Assembly: GCF_004331265.1 (NCBI RefSeq)
Contig: NZ_SJOO01000001.1
Coordinates: 1-64,000, forward strand
Length of the DNA stretch: 64,000 nucleotides
From: Enterobacter wuhouensis
Lineage (GTDB): Bacteria; Pseudomonadota; Gammaproteobacteria; Enterobacterales; Enterobacteriaceae
Reading direction: 5' to 3'
The notes under the pieces were generated by a model. The model was not told the DNA's origin, ran no database searches, and saw nothing but the letters and a program-made list of their open reading frames with translations. The translations under genes were made by a program, and so were the position numbers. Numbering within the stretch: the first letter of the stretch is position 1; every line of letters begins with the position of its first letter. Below, in pieces: positions 9,348 to 18,679 of the stretch.

Positions 9348-10856
9348 TCAGAACATCATGGACATCCATGGATAGCCAATCAGCAGCAGGGCCGCCAGGA
9401 AGATGGCACCGAAGATGGTGCCGAGGCGCCAGTAGTCTTTGGTTGGCAGGTAGCCGCTGCCGTAGTAAATCGGGCTTGGGCCAGTACCGTACGGGGTGAT
9501 GATCCCCATCACGCCCAGCGAAGTCACCATCAGCAGGACAAACACTTCCATATTCATGCCCGGAATGGTGGAGGCGATGGTCAGCATCGCTGGCAGCAGC
9601 GCGGTAGTGTGCGCGGTGGTGCTGGCAAACAGGTAGTGCAGCAGGTAGAACGCCAGCAGCAGGACGATGGTGGCCACACCCGGCGAGATACCGCTCATTA
9701 ACAGACCGCCTTCTTTACCCAGCCAGGCAATGAAGCCGGTGGAAGAGAGGCCGTCCGCCAGCGCCACCAGCGTGGCGAACCAGACGAAGGTGTTCCACGC
9801 GGCTTTGTTACCGGTGATATCGTTCCACTCCAGTACGCCGGTCCACAGCATCAGGCCCACGATGAGCAGGGCAGCCATTGCCGGTTCAATCCACGCGGCA
9901 GCGAAGATCCACATCAGCAGCGCACAGCATACGAACACCAGCAGCAGAATTTCGTTGCGGGACAGTTTGCCCAGTTTTTCCAGCTCGCGGGTCGCCCACA
10001 GCGGTACTTCGTCGTTCACCTTCACTTCAGGCGGATAGAACCAGTAGGCCAGCAGCGGCATGGTCAGGATCAGCAGCACGCCCAGCGGCAGGAAGGCGAT
10101 GAACCAGGTACCCCACGAGATGTTGATCCCGACAGTGCTTTTCACCAGCGCCAGCGCCAGCAGGTTAGGTGCCAGAGCAGAAAGGAACATCGAACTGGTG
10201 ATACAGGCCGCGGTGATCGCCACCCACATCAGGTACGAACCAATCTTACGCGCGCTTGGGTCATTAGGTTTTGAACCGTACAGCGGCGGCAGGTTAGCGA
10301 TGATTGGGTAGATTGTCCCGCCGCTTCGCGCGGTGTTGGACGGCGTAAACGGTGCCAGCAGCAGGTCCGCGAAGGTGATGGCGTAGCCGAGCGTCAGGCT
10401 GCGGCGGCCGAGGTATTTCACCAGGATCAGCGCCAGACGGCGGCCGAAGCGGGTTTTGTCATAGCCCGCGGCGAACATAAAGGCGCCGAAGATCAGCCAG
10501 ACGGTGGAGTTACCAAATCCGCTTACCGCCCATTTAAAGGAGGCACCCGCCAGCTTGAATTTTGGGTCAGCCAGCTGTTCCGGGCTGAACAGCACCCACT
10601 GGCTGCACAGCGCAATGGCGACAACGCCGGTCAGACCGATCACCGCGCCCGGCAGCGGTTCGAAGATTAGCCCGACGATCACGCCGACAAAGATGGCGAA
10701 GTAGTGCCATGCGTAAGGCGGCAGCCCTTCCGGGACGGGAACAAACAGCAGCAGCACGGCGACGATAATCGGCAGCGCCATCATGAGCAGACGTTTTGCG
10801 TTCCCGTCTGTTGCTTTACTCGCCGCAGGAGGCGTTACAGCAGTTTTTGTATTCAT
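9348..10856 (-). CDS. DASS-family dicarboxylate/anion carrier (CitT/TtdT-like)
   Basis: Inner-membrane divalent anion:Na+ symporter-family protein of 502 residues with about 12-14 hydrophobic segments. Substrate motifs of the family are present: a first SNT motif in FTPSNTARSGG and a second related motif in STTAHTTALLP, then ITPYGTGPSPI. It resembles the CitT and TtdT (tartrate/succinate) exchangers. With fumarase and fumarate reductase beside it, import of malate, tartrate, citrate or fumarate in exchange for succinate is the likely job. The exact substrate is not determined. Divergent from the reductase gene across a 610-base regulatory region. Confidence 0.87.
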   Translation of the reverse strand: MNTKTAVTPPAASKATDGNAKRLLMMALPIIVAVLLLFVPVPEGLPPYAWHYFAIFVGVIVGLIFEPLPGAVIGLTGVVAIALCSQWVLFSPEQLADPKFKLAGASFKWAVSGFGNSTVWLIFGAFMFAAGYDKTRFGRRLALILVKYLGRRSLTLGYAITFADLLLAPFTPSNTARSGGTIYPIIANLPPLYGSKPNDPSARKIGSYLMWVAITAACITSSMFLSALAPNLLALALVKSTVGINISWGTWFIAFLPLGVLLILTMPLLAYWFYPPEVKVNDEVPLWATRELEKLGKLSRNEILLLVFVCCALLMWIFAAAWIEPAMAALLIVGLMLWTGVLEWNDITGNKAAWNTFVWFATLVALADGLSSTGFIAWLGKEGGLLMSGISPGVATIVLLLAFYLLHYLFASTTAHTTALLPAMLTIASTIPGMNMEVFVLLMVTSLGVMGIITPYGTGPSPIYYGSGYLPTKDYWRLGTIFGAIFLAALLLIGYPWMSMMF

Positions 10857-11466
10857 AGTTTCACGTCTTAAGTTGTCAAAAATTCGTCGTACGGTGAAAA
10901 CACAAATTCTGTTTTTTTAGTTTCTTTGCTTTTTTTAGTTATTAAAGGTGTGGATTCGTATTTTCAGTAATAGCGATTTAACGCATTTTCGTGAGCGCTA
11001 AATTAAAAAATGATGATGTTTTTATATTGCGCCTTTGGATGCCATAACTATTGATCGCGATCAAAAAAACAGAATTGAAGGCGTATTTTTATGCTTTTTA
11101 AAATAACCACTTTGGCTGGTGTGGTTATTATCTGATTTTTAGTAATCTATTTATCAATTTGATAACATATCAAAAATGGAATCATCTTTATCTATTGATT
11201 TATAGGCTTATTTTGTGGTTTTGGTGTATTGGTTTGACCATTGATAATTTAACGAACTTTAAATTGTTGTGAATTGATGAAACATCTTCACTAACACCAA
11301 TGTGTTATTAATGTTATTGCAGGGATTAAATAGTTTTTTAACTAACGTAATGGCTTTAGAAACTAAAAAAAGCATTATATTAATATCATGACATCGGCAT
11401 AAAACATCGAAATAAAATTCAGCCCGATAACGAATTCTTAATTTTTAAAAGTTTGGAGTTTCTATT
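10857..11466. promoter_or_regulatory. AT-rich divergent control region with FNR-type box
   Basis: This 610-base gene-free stretch separates the divergent carrier and fumarate reductase genes and is much richer in A+T than its surroundings. At 11051-11064 it holds TTGATCGCGATCAA, a perfect palindrome matching the FNR consensus TTGAT-N4-ATCAA. A second near-match with a 5-base spacer (TTGAT-AACAT-ATCAA) lies about 100 bases to the right. DcuR sites are expected here but I cannot define them. No convincing ORF was seen in the stretch. Confidence 0.7.
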
Positions 11467-14247
11467 ATGAGCACTAACGAACGCATTCTAAGCCCCTTCA
11501 CTTTACCGAATGGCACTGAACTGAAAAACCGTTTGTTAATGGCGCCTATGACCACCTGTACGGGCTATTATGATGGTACGGTCACCAGCGAGCTGGTGGA
11601 GTACTACCGGGCACGTTCAGGCAGCATCGGCACCATCATTGTGGAGTGCTGCTTTGTTGACGATCTCGGTCTTGCTTTCCCTGGCGCGATTGGTATCGAT
11701 AGCGACGAAAAAATTGCCGGTCTGGCGAAAATCGCTGAGGCCATCAAATCCAAAGGGTCTAAGGCGCTCCTGCAGATCTACCACGGTGGCCGCATGGTCG
11801 ATCCGAAACTGATCGGGGGCCGTACGCCGGTTGGCCCAAGCGCCGTTGCTGCACCGCGTGACGGTGCCGCGACCCCGGCTGCGCTGACCGCAGAAGAAGT
11901 AGAAGGCATGATCGGCAAGTTCGGTGAAGCCGTGCGCCGCGCGATTCTGGCCGGTTTTGACGGCGTGGAGATCCACGGGGCGAACACCTATCTGATTCAG
12001 CAGTTCTATTCCCCGAATTCAAACCAGCGTGACGACGAGTGGGGCGGCAGCCGCGATAACCGCGCGAAGTTCCCGCTGGCCGTGCTGGACATCACCCACA
12101 AAATGGTGCGCCAGTACGCCGACGATGCCTTCATTATTGGCTACCGCTTCTCGCCTGAAGAGATGGAAGTCCCCGGCATTCGCTTTGACGACACCATGTA
12201 CCTGCTGGAAAAACTGGCGGCGCGCGGCGTGGATTATCTTCACTTCTCCGTTGGCGCTACCCTGCGTCCATCCATTGTGGATACGCAAGACCCAACGCCG
12301 CTTATCGAGAAATACTGCGCGATGCGTTCCGAAACCCTGGCTCAGGTGCCGGTGATGGGCGTGGGCGGCGTGGTGAATGCCGCTGACGTCAATGAAGCCC
12401 TGGACCACGGTTACGATCTGATTGCCGTTGGCCGCGCGACCATTGCCTACCCGGACTGGACCGACCGCATCGCGGCAGGCGAAAGCCTTGAGCTGTTTAT
12501 GGACAGCACCCAACGCGAGGCGCTGAACATCCCTGAGCCGCTGTGGCGCTTCTCGCTGGTGGAAGCGATGATCCGCGACATGAGCATGGGCGAATCCAAA
12601 TTCAAACCCGGTACTTTTATTGAGAAAGTGCAGGACGACGTCAACGAGCTGGTGATTAACGTCAGCCTTGAGACCGACCGCATTGCCGATATCGAGCTGG
12701 CATCAGGCCCGAACGACGACGTGGAGTTTGTCACCAGCTTCGAAGAGATCCGCACCCGTATTCTGGATGCCAATACCCCGCACGTGGACGCCATCACCGG
12801 CGCGACCAGCCAGAGCGAAGCGGTGAAAAAAGCGGTGTCGAAAGCGATGCTGAAATCCAGCAAAGCGCTGGCGGCGGAAGAGGGCGTTGACCCGAACGAA
12901 GCGAAAAGCGTAGACGTTGTCGTTATCGGCAGCGGCGGCGCAGGGCTGGCGGCAGCCATTCAGGCCCACGACGAAGGCGCAAGCGTGCTGATCGTCGAAA
13001 AAATGCCGACCATCGGCGGGAACACCATCAAAGCCTCTGCCGGGATGAACGCGGCGGAAACCCGCTTCCAGCGCGTGAAGGGCATTCAGGACAGCAAAGA
13101 GCTGTTCTATCAGGAAAGCCTGAAAGGCGGCGGTAACAAGAACAACCCGGAACTGCTGCGTCGCTTTGTGGAGAACGCGCCGGAGGCCATCGAGTGGCTG
13201 GCAACGCGCGGCATCATGCTGAACGACATCACCACCACCGGCGGGATGAGCATCGACCGCACCCACCGTCCAAAAGACGGTTCTGCGGTGGGCGGCTATC
13301 TGATCAGCGGCCTGGTGCGTAACGTTAATAAACGTAATATCGATGTGATGCTGGATACCTCCGTCAGCGACATCATCTTCGAGAACGGCGAAGTGACCGG
13401 CGTGCGTCTGACCACCGAAGAGAACGAAACCGTCACCGTGGCAACCAAAAGCGTGATTGTGGCGACGGGCGGCTTCAGCGCCAACAGCCAGATGGTGGTC
13501 AAATACCGTCCGGATCTGGAAGGGTTCGTCACCACCAACCACAAAGGGGCAACGGGGGGCGGCATCGCGCTGCTGGAACGTATCGGCGCAGGCACCGTGG
13601 ATATGGGCGAAATTCAGATCCACCCAACCGTTGAGCAGAAAACCTCGTACCTGATTTCCGAATCCATCCGCGGCGGCGGGGCGATTCTGGTTAACCAGAA
13701 AGGGGAGCGCTTCTACAACGAAATGTCGACCCGCGATAAAGTGTCGGCGCAAATTATCGCGCTGCCGGAGAAATACGCGTACATCGTCTTCGATGAGCAT
13801 GTCCGTACCAAAAACAAAGCGGCGGATGAGTACATCGCGAAAGGTTTCGTGACCAGCGCCAGCTCGCCGAAAGCTCTGGCGGAAGCGCTGGGTATGGACC
13901 CTGACGCCTTCCTCGCAACGCTTGAGCGCTACAACGGTTTCGTTGAAAAACAGCACGATGATGATTTTGGCCGTACCACCGCGCTGCGTGCGCCAATCAA
14001 TGAAGGGCCGTTCTACGCCATTCAGATTGCGCCGGGCGTTCACCACACCATGGGCGGCGTGACCATTAACACCGACACCTGCGTGCTGGACAGCAACCAC
14101 AACGTGCTGCCCGGGGCGTTTGCCGCCGGTGAAGTGGTTGGCGGTATCCACGGCGGTAACCGCATCGGCGGTAACGCAGTGGCAGATATCATTATTTTTG
14201 GTACGCTTGCAGGACATCAGGCGGCTATGCGTTCGAAAAAGCAGTAA
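11467..14247 (+). CDS. Three-domain soluble NADH:fumarate reductase
   Basis: Protein of 926 residues, no signal peptide and no heme-binding CxxCH, so cytoplasmic. Domain order: Old Yellow Enzyme-like FMN/NADH domain (1-365, with VEIHGAN and SPNSNQRDDEWGGS), FMN_bind domain (about 385-470) with the flavinylation motif D441-A-I-T-G-A-T447, and a FAD_binding_2 fumarate reductase/urocanate reductase domain (about 485-920, starting VVVIGSGGAGLAAA and ending GGIHGGNRIGGNAVADIIIFG). The same architecture is known from the Klebsiella cytoplasmic NADH-dependent fumarate reductase, where ApbE links FMN to the FMN_bind threonine. The apbE gene follows directly. Start has GGAG 8 bases upstream. A related enoate substrate cannot be excluded. 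Confidence 0.9.
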   Translation: MSTNERILSPFTLPNGTELKNRLLMAPMTTCTGYYDGTVTSELVEYYRARSGSIGTIIVECCFVDDLGLAFPGAIGIDSDEKIAGLAKIAEAIKSKGSKALLQIYHGGRMVDPKLIGGRTPVGPSAVAAPRDGAATPAALTAEEVEGMIGKFGEAVRRAILAGFDGVEIHGANTYLIQQFYSPNSNQRDDEWGGSRDNRAKFPLAVLDITHKMVRQYADDAFIIGYRFSPEEMEVPGIRFDDTMYLLEKLAARGVDYLHFSVGATLRPSIVDTQDPTPLIEKYCAMRSETLAQVPVMGVGGVVNAADVNEALDHGYDLIAVGRATIAYPDWTDRIAAGESLELFMDSTQREALNIPEPLWRFSLVEAMIRDMSMGESKFKPGTFIEKVQDDVNELVINVSLETDRIADIELASGPNDDVEFVTSFEEIRTRILDANTPHVDAITGATSQSEAVKKAVSKAMLKSSKALAAEEGVDPNEAKSVDVVVIGSGGAGLAAAIQAHDEGASVLIVEKMPTIGGNTIKASAGMNAAETRFQRVKGIQDSKELFYQESLKGGGNKNNPELLRRFVENAPEAIEWLATRGIMLNDITTTGGMSIDRTHRPKDGSAVGGYLISGLVRNVNKRNIDVMLDTSVSDIIFENGEVTGVRLTTEENETVTVATKSVIVATGGFSANSQMVVKYRPDLEGFVTTNHKGATGGGIALLERIGAGTVDMGEIQIHPTVEQKTSYLISESIRGGGAILVNQKGERFYNEMSTRDKVSAQIIALPEKYAYIVFDEHVRTKNKAADEYIAKGFVTSASSPKALAEALGMDPDAFLATLERYNGFVEKQHDDDFGRTTALRAPINEGPFYAIQIAPGVHHTMGGVTINTDTCVLDSNHNVLPGAFAAGEVVGGIHGGNRIGGNAVADIIIFGTLAGHQAAMRSKKQ

Positions 14248-14262
14248 GACCCCTGTGTTGTA

Positions 14263-14320
14263 TGCCGGACCCGCGCAGCGCGATCCGGCATTTTCCCCGG
14301 CGGCGCGGTGCTTGCCGGGG
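14263..14320. repeat. REP/BIME-like palindromes
   Basis: Two GC-rich hairpins in the reductase-apbE gap: TGCCGGA/TCCGGCA (14263-14290) followed by TTTT, and CCCCGGC/GCCGGGG (14295-14320). They resemble enterobacterial REP units and may stabilise the 3' end of the reductase message. Confidence 0.6.
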
Positions 14321-14341
14321 CTACATCTAAGGACTCATGCT

Positions 14342-15304
14342 ATGCCTGATGACCATCGCGTTTACAGTTATTCCGCCGTCCTGATGGGATCGCCCATCCT
14401 CCTCAAACTCTTTTCCCATGATGAAGCCCTCGCGTCGCGCGTCTTTCGCCTGATTAAACAGTATGAAGATCTGCTTACCGTCAACCGCGCGCATTCGCAG
14501 GTGATGGATATCAACCATGCTGCCGGCCAGCATCCGGTTGCGGTTAGTCGTCCGGTGTTCGAGCTTATCCGCTGCGCGAAAGCGGCGAGCATGCTCAAGG
14601 ACAGCGCTTTCAACCTTGCCATCGGCCCGCTGGTGAAGCGCTGGAAAATTGGCTTTCGGGGTGACAGCGTTCCGCCTGCCGATGAAATTACGGCGCTGCT
14701 GGGCATAACCGATCCTGCGGATGTGGTGCTGAATGAACCGGACAGCAGCGTCTTTCTGGTGAGAGAGGGAATGGAGATCGACCTCGGAGCAATCGCCAAA
14801 GGCTATATCGCCGACAGGGTGCGGGATTATCTGCGAAAAGAAGGGGCCGATCTGGGATTGATTAACCTCGGAGGAAATATCCAGACGTTAGGCTCGCCGG
14901 AAGGGGGCTGGAGCGTAGGGCTGAAAAAGCCCTTCGCGGGTGATGCGCTGATTGGCGCGATGACGGTAGAGAACAGGTCCGTCGTCACTTCGGGAACCTA
15001 TGAGCGCTACTTTGAGCAGGACGGCAAACGCTATCATCACATCCTTGACCCGCGAACCGGGTATCCGCTGGACAACGAGCTGGACAGCGTCACCATCGTG
15101 TCGAAGGACTCCATCGACGGGGATATCTGGACCACCCTGATGTACGGCATGGGCGTGGAGAAAGGCTGTGCCGCGCTGCGCGCACGCCCCGATATCGAAG
15201 CCATCTTTGTGACCAAAACAAAAGAAGTGGTGATCTCTTCAGCGCACCACTTCCGCTTTGCCTTGCTTGACGACAGCTATCGCGTTACTGGCAGTACTGT
15301 TTAA
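14342..15304 (+). CDS. apbE: ApbE-type FAD:protein FMN transferase
   Basis: Flavin transferase that moves FMN from FAD to a threonine of FMN_bind domains through a phosphoester. At 320 residues with no signal peptide or lipobox it should stay in the cytosol, unlike the classic lipoprotein ApbE. Conserved pieces include IDLGAIAKGYIADRV, INLGGNIQTLG, and the metal-binding tail HHILDPRTGYP and SKDSIDGDIWTT. It lies 94 bases after the reductase whose DAITGAT motif is the obvious substrate. Its 3' end overlaps the convergent dcuR by 20 bases. Start chosen at the ATG opening the family domain. Confidence 0.9.
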   Translation: MPDDHRVYSYSAVLMGSPILLKLFSHDEALASRVFRLIKQYEDLLTVNRAHSQVMDINHAAGQHPVAVSRPVFELIRCAKAASMLKDSAFNLAIGPLVKRWKIGFRGDSVPPADEITALLGITDPADVVLNEPDSSVFLVREGMEIDLGAIAKGYIADRVRDYLRKEGADLGLINLGGNIQTLGSPEGGWSVGLKKPFAGDALIGAMTVENRSVVTSGTYERYFEQDGKRYHHILDPRTGYPLDNELDSVTIVSKDSIDGDIWTTLMYGMGVEKGCAALRARPDIEAIFVTKTKEVVISSAHHFRFALLDDSYRVTGSTV

Positions 15305-16004
15305 GTAACGCCGTCTGCTCGGGCTGGAGACGATAGCGATACACCGGACGCCCGGTGGCGCCGTAGTGGATGCTGGTGAACAGAATATTAATCTGCGCCA
15401 GCCAGATCAGGTACTTGCGGCAGGAGACGCGCGAGATGTTCACCGCATTTGCCAGATCGTCGGTGGAAAACTCCGTGCCGGGGTGGGCGTCGATCCACTG
15501 GCAAATGGTGCGCAGCGTTTGCGGAGTTAATCCCTTCGGCAGCTTCTTGCTGTCCGCCAGCTCTGGCGCGCCGCCGTGCAAAAGCCTGTCCACATCTGCC
15601 TGCTCATAGTACTGGTGCGAGCCCATCAGGCTGTGCTTTGCCTTCCAGCCGTTCAGCGCCTCTTCAAAGCGCGGGAACTGGAAGGGCTTGATTAAATAAT
15701 CCACCACGCCGTAGTGCATGGAGGTCTGGATCGTAGTCGCATCGGAGGCTGAGGAGATCATAATGACGTCGATCGGGCGGCCTGAGGCACGGATGATCGG
15801 CAGCAGATCCAGGCCATTATCCTGCTGCATATAGACATCCAGCAGCACCAGATCCACCGGCTGGTCGGGATTGCTGATAATGGCCTCAGCCTGGTTGAGC
15901 GTGGAGGCGACGCCGCAGCAGCTAAAACCCTCAACGCGGTTGACGTACAGACGGTTGAGGTCGGCTACCATGGCGTCATCATCGACAATTAATACATTTA
16001 TCAC
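15285..16004 (-). CDS. dcuR: DcuR-type response regulator
   Basis: Response regulator of 239 residues highly similar to E. coli DcuR. The receiver domain (1-122) has the acidic pocket VDDDAM, the phospho-acceptor aspartate in LVLLDVYMQ and the conserved lysine in YLIKPFQ. A C-terminal helix-turn-helix follows (about 170-225, NISRVSCRKYLIWL). It activates fumarate-respiration and C4-dicarboxylate transport genes in E. coli. It overlaps dcuS by 4 bases (ATGA), so translation is coupled. Whether a second dcuSR copy exists elsewhere in this genome cannot be seen here. Confidence 0.92.
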   Translation of the reverse strand: MINVLIVDDDAMVADLNRLYVNRVEGFSCCGVASTLNQAEAIISNPDQPVDLVLLDVYMQQDNGLDLLPIIRASGRPIDVIMISSASDATTIQTSMHYGVVDYLIKPFQFPRFEEALNGWKAKHSLMGSHQYYEQADVDRLLHGGAPELADSKKLPKGLTPQTLRTICQWIDAHPGTEFSTDDLANAVNISRVSCRKYLIWLAQINILFTSIHYGATGRPVYRYRLQPEQTALLKQYCQ

Positions 16005-17623
16005 GCGATATTCCTCTCGCTATCCCAGGGGATGTGAACAAAAAATTGGGTAAATACGCCAGGTTCAGACTCAACGGAAATGTCACCGCCCAGATTCTGA
16101 ATTTGCTGACGCGCAAGGAACAAACCAACGCCCCGGTTTTCACCTTTTGTTGAGAAGCCCTTGGTAAAAATATCGTCCAGCTGGACGGGATCGATGCCGG
16201 GACCGTCGTCGCTGACTTCGCAGCTGAGCCAGCCGTTTTGATAGTGTAACAGCAGAGTGATTTCGCCTTCCGGCTGGCCTTCCATCGCGTCCAGCGCGTT
16301 TTCGATCAGGTTGCCGAGGACGGTAACCAGCACCGCAACCTGCTCTTCATTGGCGGTATCGGGTATCTGGCACTCGTCTGCCAGGCTAAGCGTAATGCCC
16401 GCTTCTTTCGCCCGGTTGATTTTACCCAGCAGGAACCCGGCGATCACCGGCGATTTCACCTTGCTCTGGATAGTGCCGATATCCGTCTGATAGTTTTGCG
16501 CCGTCTGGATGATGTACTCTTCCAGCTTGTCGTAGCGCTTCATGTGCAGCAGGCCCAATATTACGTGCAGCTTGTTCATAAATTCATGGATGTGGGCGCG
16601 CAGGGCATCGACATAGTTGACCATGCCGTCGATACGCTGCATCAGCTGGCTGATTTCCGTTTTATCGCGGAAGGTCGCGATCGCCCCAATCACCCGGTTT
16701 TGACTTTTGACCGGCACCATATTGCACAACAGAAGCCTGCCGTTGCAGCTGATCTCCCGGTCCTGTCGGGCGACGCCGGTTTGCGACACCTCGCGCAGGC
16801 TGGCCAGCAGCGGGGCGCTGGCATTCTCGGATTGCTGGCCGGAAGGCAAAAGCAGGATCTCCCTGGCGGTGTGGTTGATCATCGTCACGCGCCCATGATT
16901 GTCGACGGCCAACACCCCCTCACGCAGCGACTGCAGCATCGCCTGCCGCTGCTCAAACAGGGCGGAGATTTCGTATGGCTCAAGCCCAAACAGGATGCGC
17001 TTGAGCACCCGCACCAGCCCCCAGATGGCCAGCGAACTCATCAGGATACTGAACAAAATGGTCCACACGGCGTTCAGGCGCCCGCGCGCGATCTGGTTCT
17101 CAACTTTGTGCAGCGAGATACCGACGACGACAACGCCGATTTGCTCATGCCGGGCGTCATAGACGGGTGTGAAAACGCGTAGCGCCTCGGCGAGCGCGCC
17201 CCGGTTAACCGAGACATTCTCTTTTCCTTCCAGCGCGGGCGTCAGATCGTCGCCGATAAAGTGCAGGCCCAGCAGCGCTTCGTTGGGATGCGAGTAGCGA
17301 ATACCGCGCATATCGGTCACCACGGTAAAGAGCAAATCGTTGCGCTGCGTTACGGCCTGAGCGATGGGCTGAATGATATCGGCCTGAGGCGCCTGCATCA
17401 GGCCACGCTTAACCTCCGGGCTATCGGCAAACGTCCTTGCGATCCCCAGCGCCGTATCTTTGACGTCATCGCGGGTGGCTCGCGTGATTTGGGCCGAATA
17501 GAGCGCGAAGACCAGCAGCAGCACGGAACCAATAATGGCACACACCATCAGCGTGACCAGCGTGTTCAGCTTCATTGGGCGCTTGCGCGTCAGGGGAAAG
17601 GGCTGCAAATCGCTCATCAACAC
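16001..17623 (-). CDS. dcuS: DcuS-type C4-dicarboxylate sensor kinase
   Basis: Membrane histidine kinase of 540 residues, close in length and sequence to E. coli DcuS (543). Order: short cytosolic N terminus, TM1 (about 22-43), periplasmic PAS sensor (about 44-180, with VVTDMRGIRYSHP and NRGALAEALRVFTP), TM2 (about 185-205), cytosolic PAS, then the kinase core with the phospho-accepting His in HEFMNKLHVILGLLH and the ATPase boxes NLIENALDA, DDGPGI and RGVGLFL. It should sense fumarate, succinate, malate or citrate and phosphorylate DcuR. Probable targets are the reductase and carrier genes to its left. Confidence 0.92.
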   Translation of the reverse strand: MLMSDLQPFPLTRKRPMKLNTLVTLMVCAIIGSVLLLVFALYSAQITRATRDDVKDTALGIARTFADSPEVKRGLMQAPQADIIQPIAQAVTQRNDLLFTVVTDMRGIRYSHPNEALLGLHFIGDDLTPALEGKENVSVNRGALAEALRVFTPVYDARHEQIGVVVVGISLHKVENQIARGRLNAVWTILFSILMSSLAIWGLVRVLKRILFGLEPYEISALFEQRQAMLQSLREGVLAVDNHGRVTMINHTAREILLLPSGQQSENASAPLLASLREVSQTGVARQDREISCNGRLLLCNMVPVKSQNRVIGAIATFRDKTEISQLMQRIDGMVNYVDALRAHIHEFMNKLHVILGLLHMKRYDKLEEYIIQTAQNYQTDIGTIQSKVKSPVIAGFLLGKINRAKEAGITLSLADECQIPDTANEEQVAVLVTVLGNLIENALDAMEGQPEGEITLLLHYQNGWLSCEVSDDGPGIDPVQLDDIFTKGFSTKGENRGVGLFLARQQIQNLGGDISVESEPGVFTQFFVHIPWDSERNIA

Positions 17624-17761
17624 TCCGCGATATTTATCAAAGGGCTAATTATCGCTGATGACGGGCGTTTCATAAAGCCATGCGTTTTCGTGATGCTCCT
17701 CGCAGGTCAACCATATAAAACACTTTATAGTGTGTGGGAACTCATAATAAGGAGGCTGTTT

Positions 17762-18625
17762 ATGAGCATTATGCTTACCGGTTCGGTCAAGGAAAGACGG
17801 CACGCCAGCACGATGAATATCGACAGATTGTCCACGCTGGACATGCTGAACGTCATTCACCAGGATGATGCCCAAATCTCTGAAGCTCTCACCCCCTGCT
17901 TAACAACAATTGCCCGCACGGTGGATAACGCGGCGGCGACGCTGAGTCACGGTGGTCGTTTGGTCATCGTTGGTGCAGGCCCATCCGGCGATGTGGCAAA
18001 GCAGGCGGCCGATGAGTATGCGCCTGGTAAAACCCCTGTTATTGCTATCACAGCAGGCGATGATGCCGGAAGCTACGAGCGCGGCGTCGCCGATCTACAG
18101 GCCATGAAGTTTGGCGAGCACGATATGATGCTGGCGGTGACCGTCAGCGGAAAAACGCCGTGGGTATGGGGGGCAATGCGACATGCGTGGTCGCTTGGCG
18201 CAACGGTTGCCGTCATCACCAGCGATGCGAAAAGTGAGGCTGCACAGCTGGCGAGCATGGTGATTGCGCCCGATGTAGGGCCGGACGTGGTTGCCGGGTA
18301 TATCAATACCAAAGCCGGGATCGCGCAAAAAATGATCCTGAGCATGGTGACTACCGGGCTGGCGATCAGAACCGGGCGCGTTTACAGCAATCTGCGCGTG
18401 GATCTGGAGGCGAGCAGCACGAAGTGGGCCGAGCGTCAGATCGCGATCGTGATGGAAGCGGGGGGATGCACCCGGGCGGTGGCGAAGGCCGCGCTGGAGG
18501 CCTGCAACCATAACTGTAAAACGGCGGTGCTGATGGTGCTCACCGGTCTGGACGCCTGGAAAGCGCATGACCTGCTGGCGCAGAACAATGGGTTTATTCG
18601 CGTGGCGCTGCAGGAAGCGCCGTAG
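17762..18625 (+). CDS. MurQ-like SIS-domain protein
   Basis: Protein of 287 residues related to N-acetylmuramic acid 6-phosphate etherase MurQ. Family landmarks are IDRLSTLDMLNVI, LVIVGAGPSGD, VTVSGKTPWV, TKAGIAQKMILSMVTTGL and the C-terminal ACNHNCKTAVLMVL. Compared with MurQ (298 residues) the segment following ITAG is about nine residues shorter, removing the EGAEDS stretch that carries one of the two catalytic glutamates. Lyase activity is therefore doubtful; a sugar-phosphate binding or altered role is possible. Start at 17762 has a strong AAGGAGG. It shares a bidirectional terminator with the convergent porin gene. Confidence 0.78.
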   Translation: MSIMLTGSVKERRHASTMNIDRLSTLDMLNVIHQDDAQISEALTPCLTTIARTVDNAAATLSHGGRLVIVGAGPSGDVAKQAADEYAPGKTPVIAITAGDDAGSYERGVADLQAMKFGEHDMMLAVTVSGKTPWVWGAMRHAWSLGATVAVITSDAKSEAAQLASMVIAPDVGPDVVAGYINTKAGIAQKMILSMVTTGLAIRTGRVYSNLRVDLEASSTKWAERQIAIVMEAGGCTRAVAKAALEACNHNCKTAVLMVLTGLDAWKAHDLLAQNNGFIRVALQEAP

Positions 18626-18643
18626 TGATGCTTTGGATATAAA

Positions 18644-18665
18644 AAAGCCCGCGAATGCGGGCTTT
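18644..18665. terminator. Bidirectional terminator, MurQ-like gene and porin
   Basis: Perfect 9-bp stem AAAGCCCGC/GCGGGCTTT with a GAAT loop and A/T runs on both sides, between two convergent genes. Confidence 0.85.
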
Positions 18666-18679
18666 GACGTTTTTGGGGA

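Noticed and set aside
12703..14217. 504-codon open frame antisense to the fumarate reductase gene
   Set aside because: Mirror frame of a GC-rich gene; His/Arg/Ala-rich composition without any family features, and no ribosome site.
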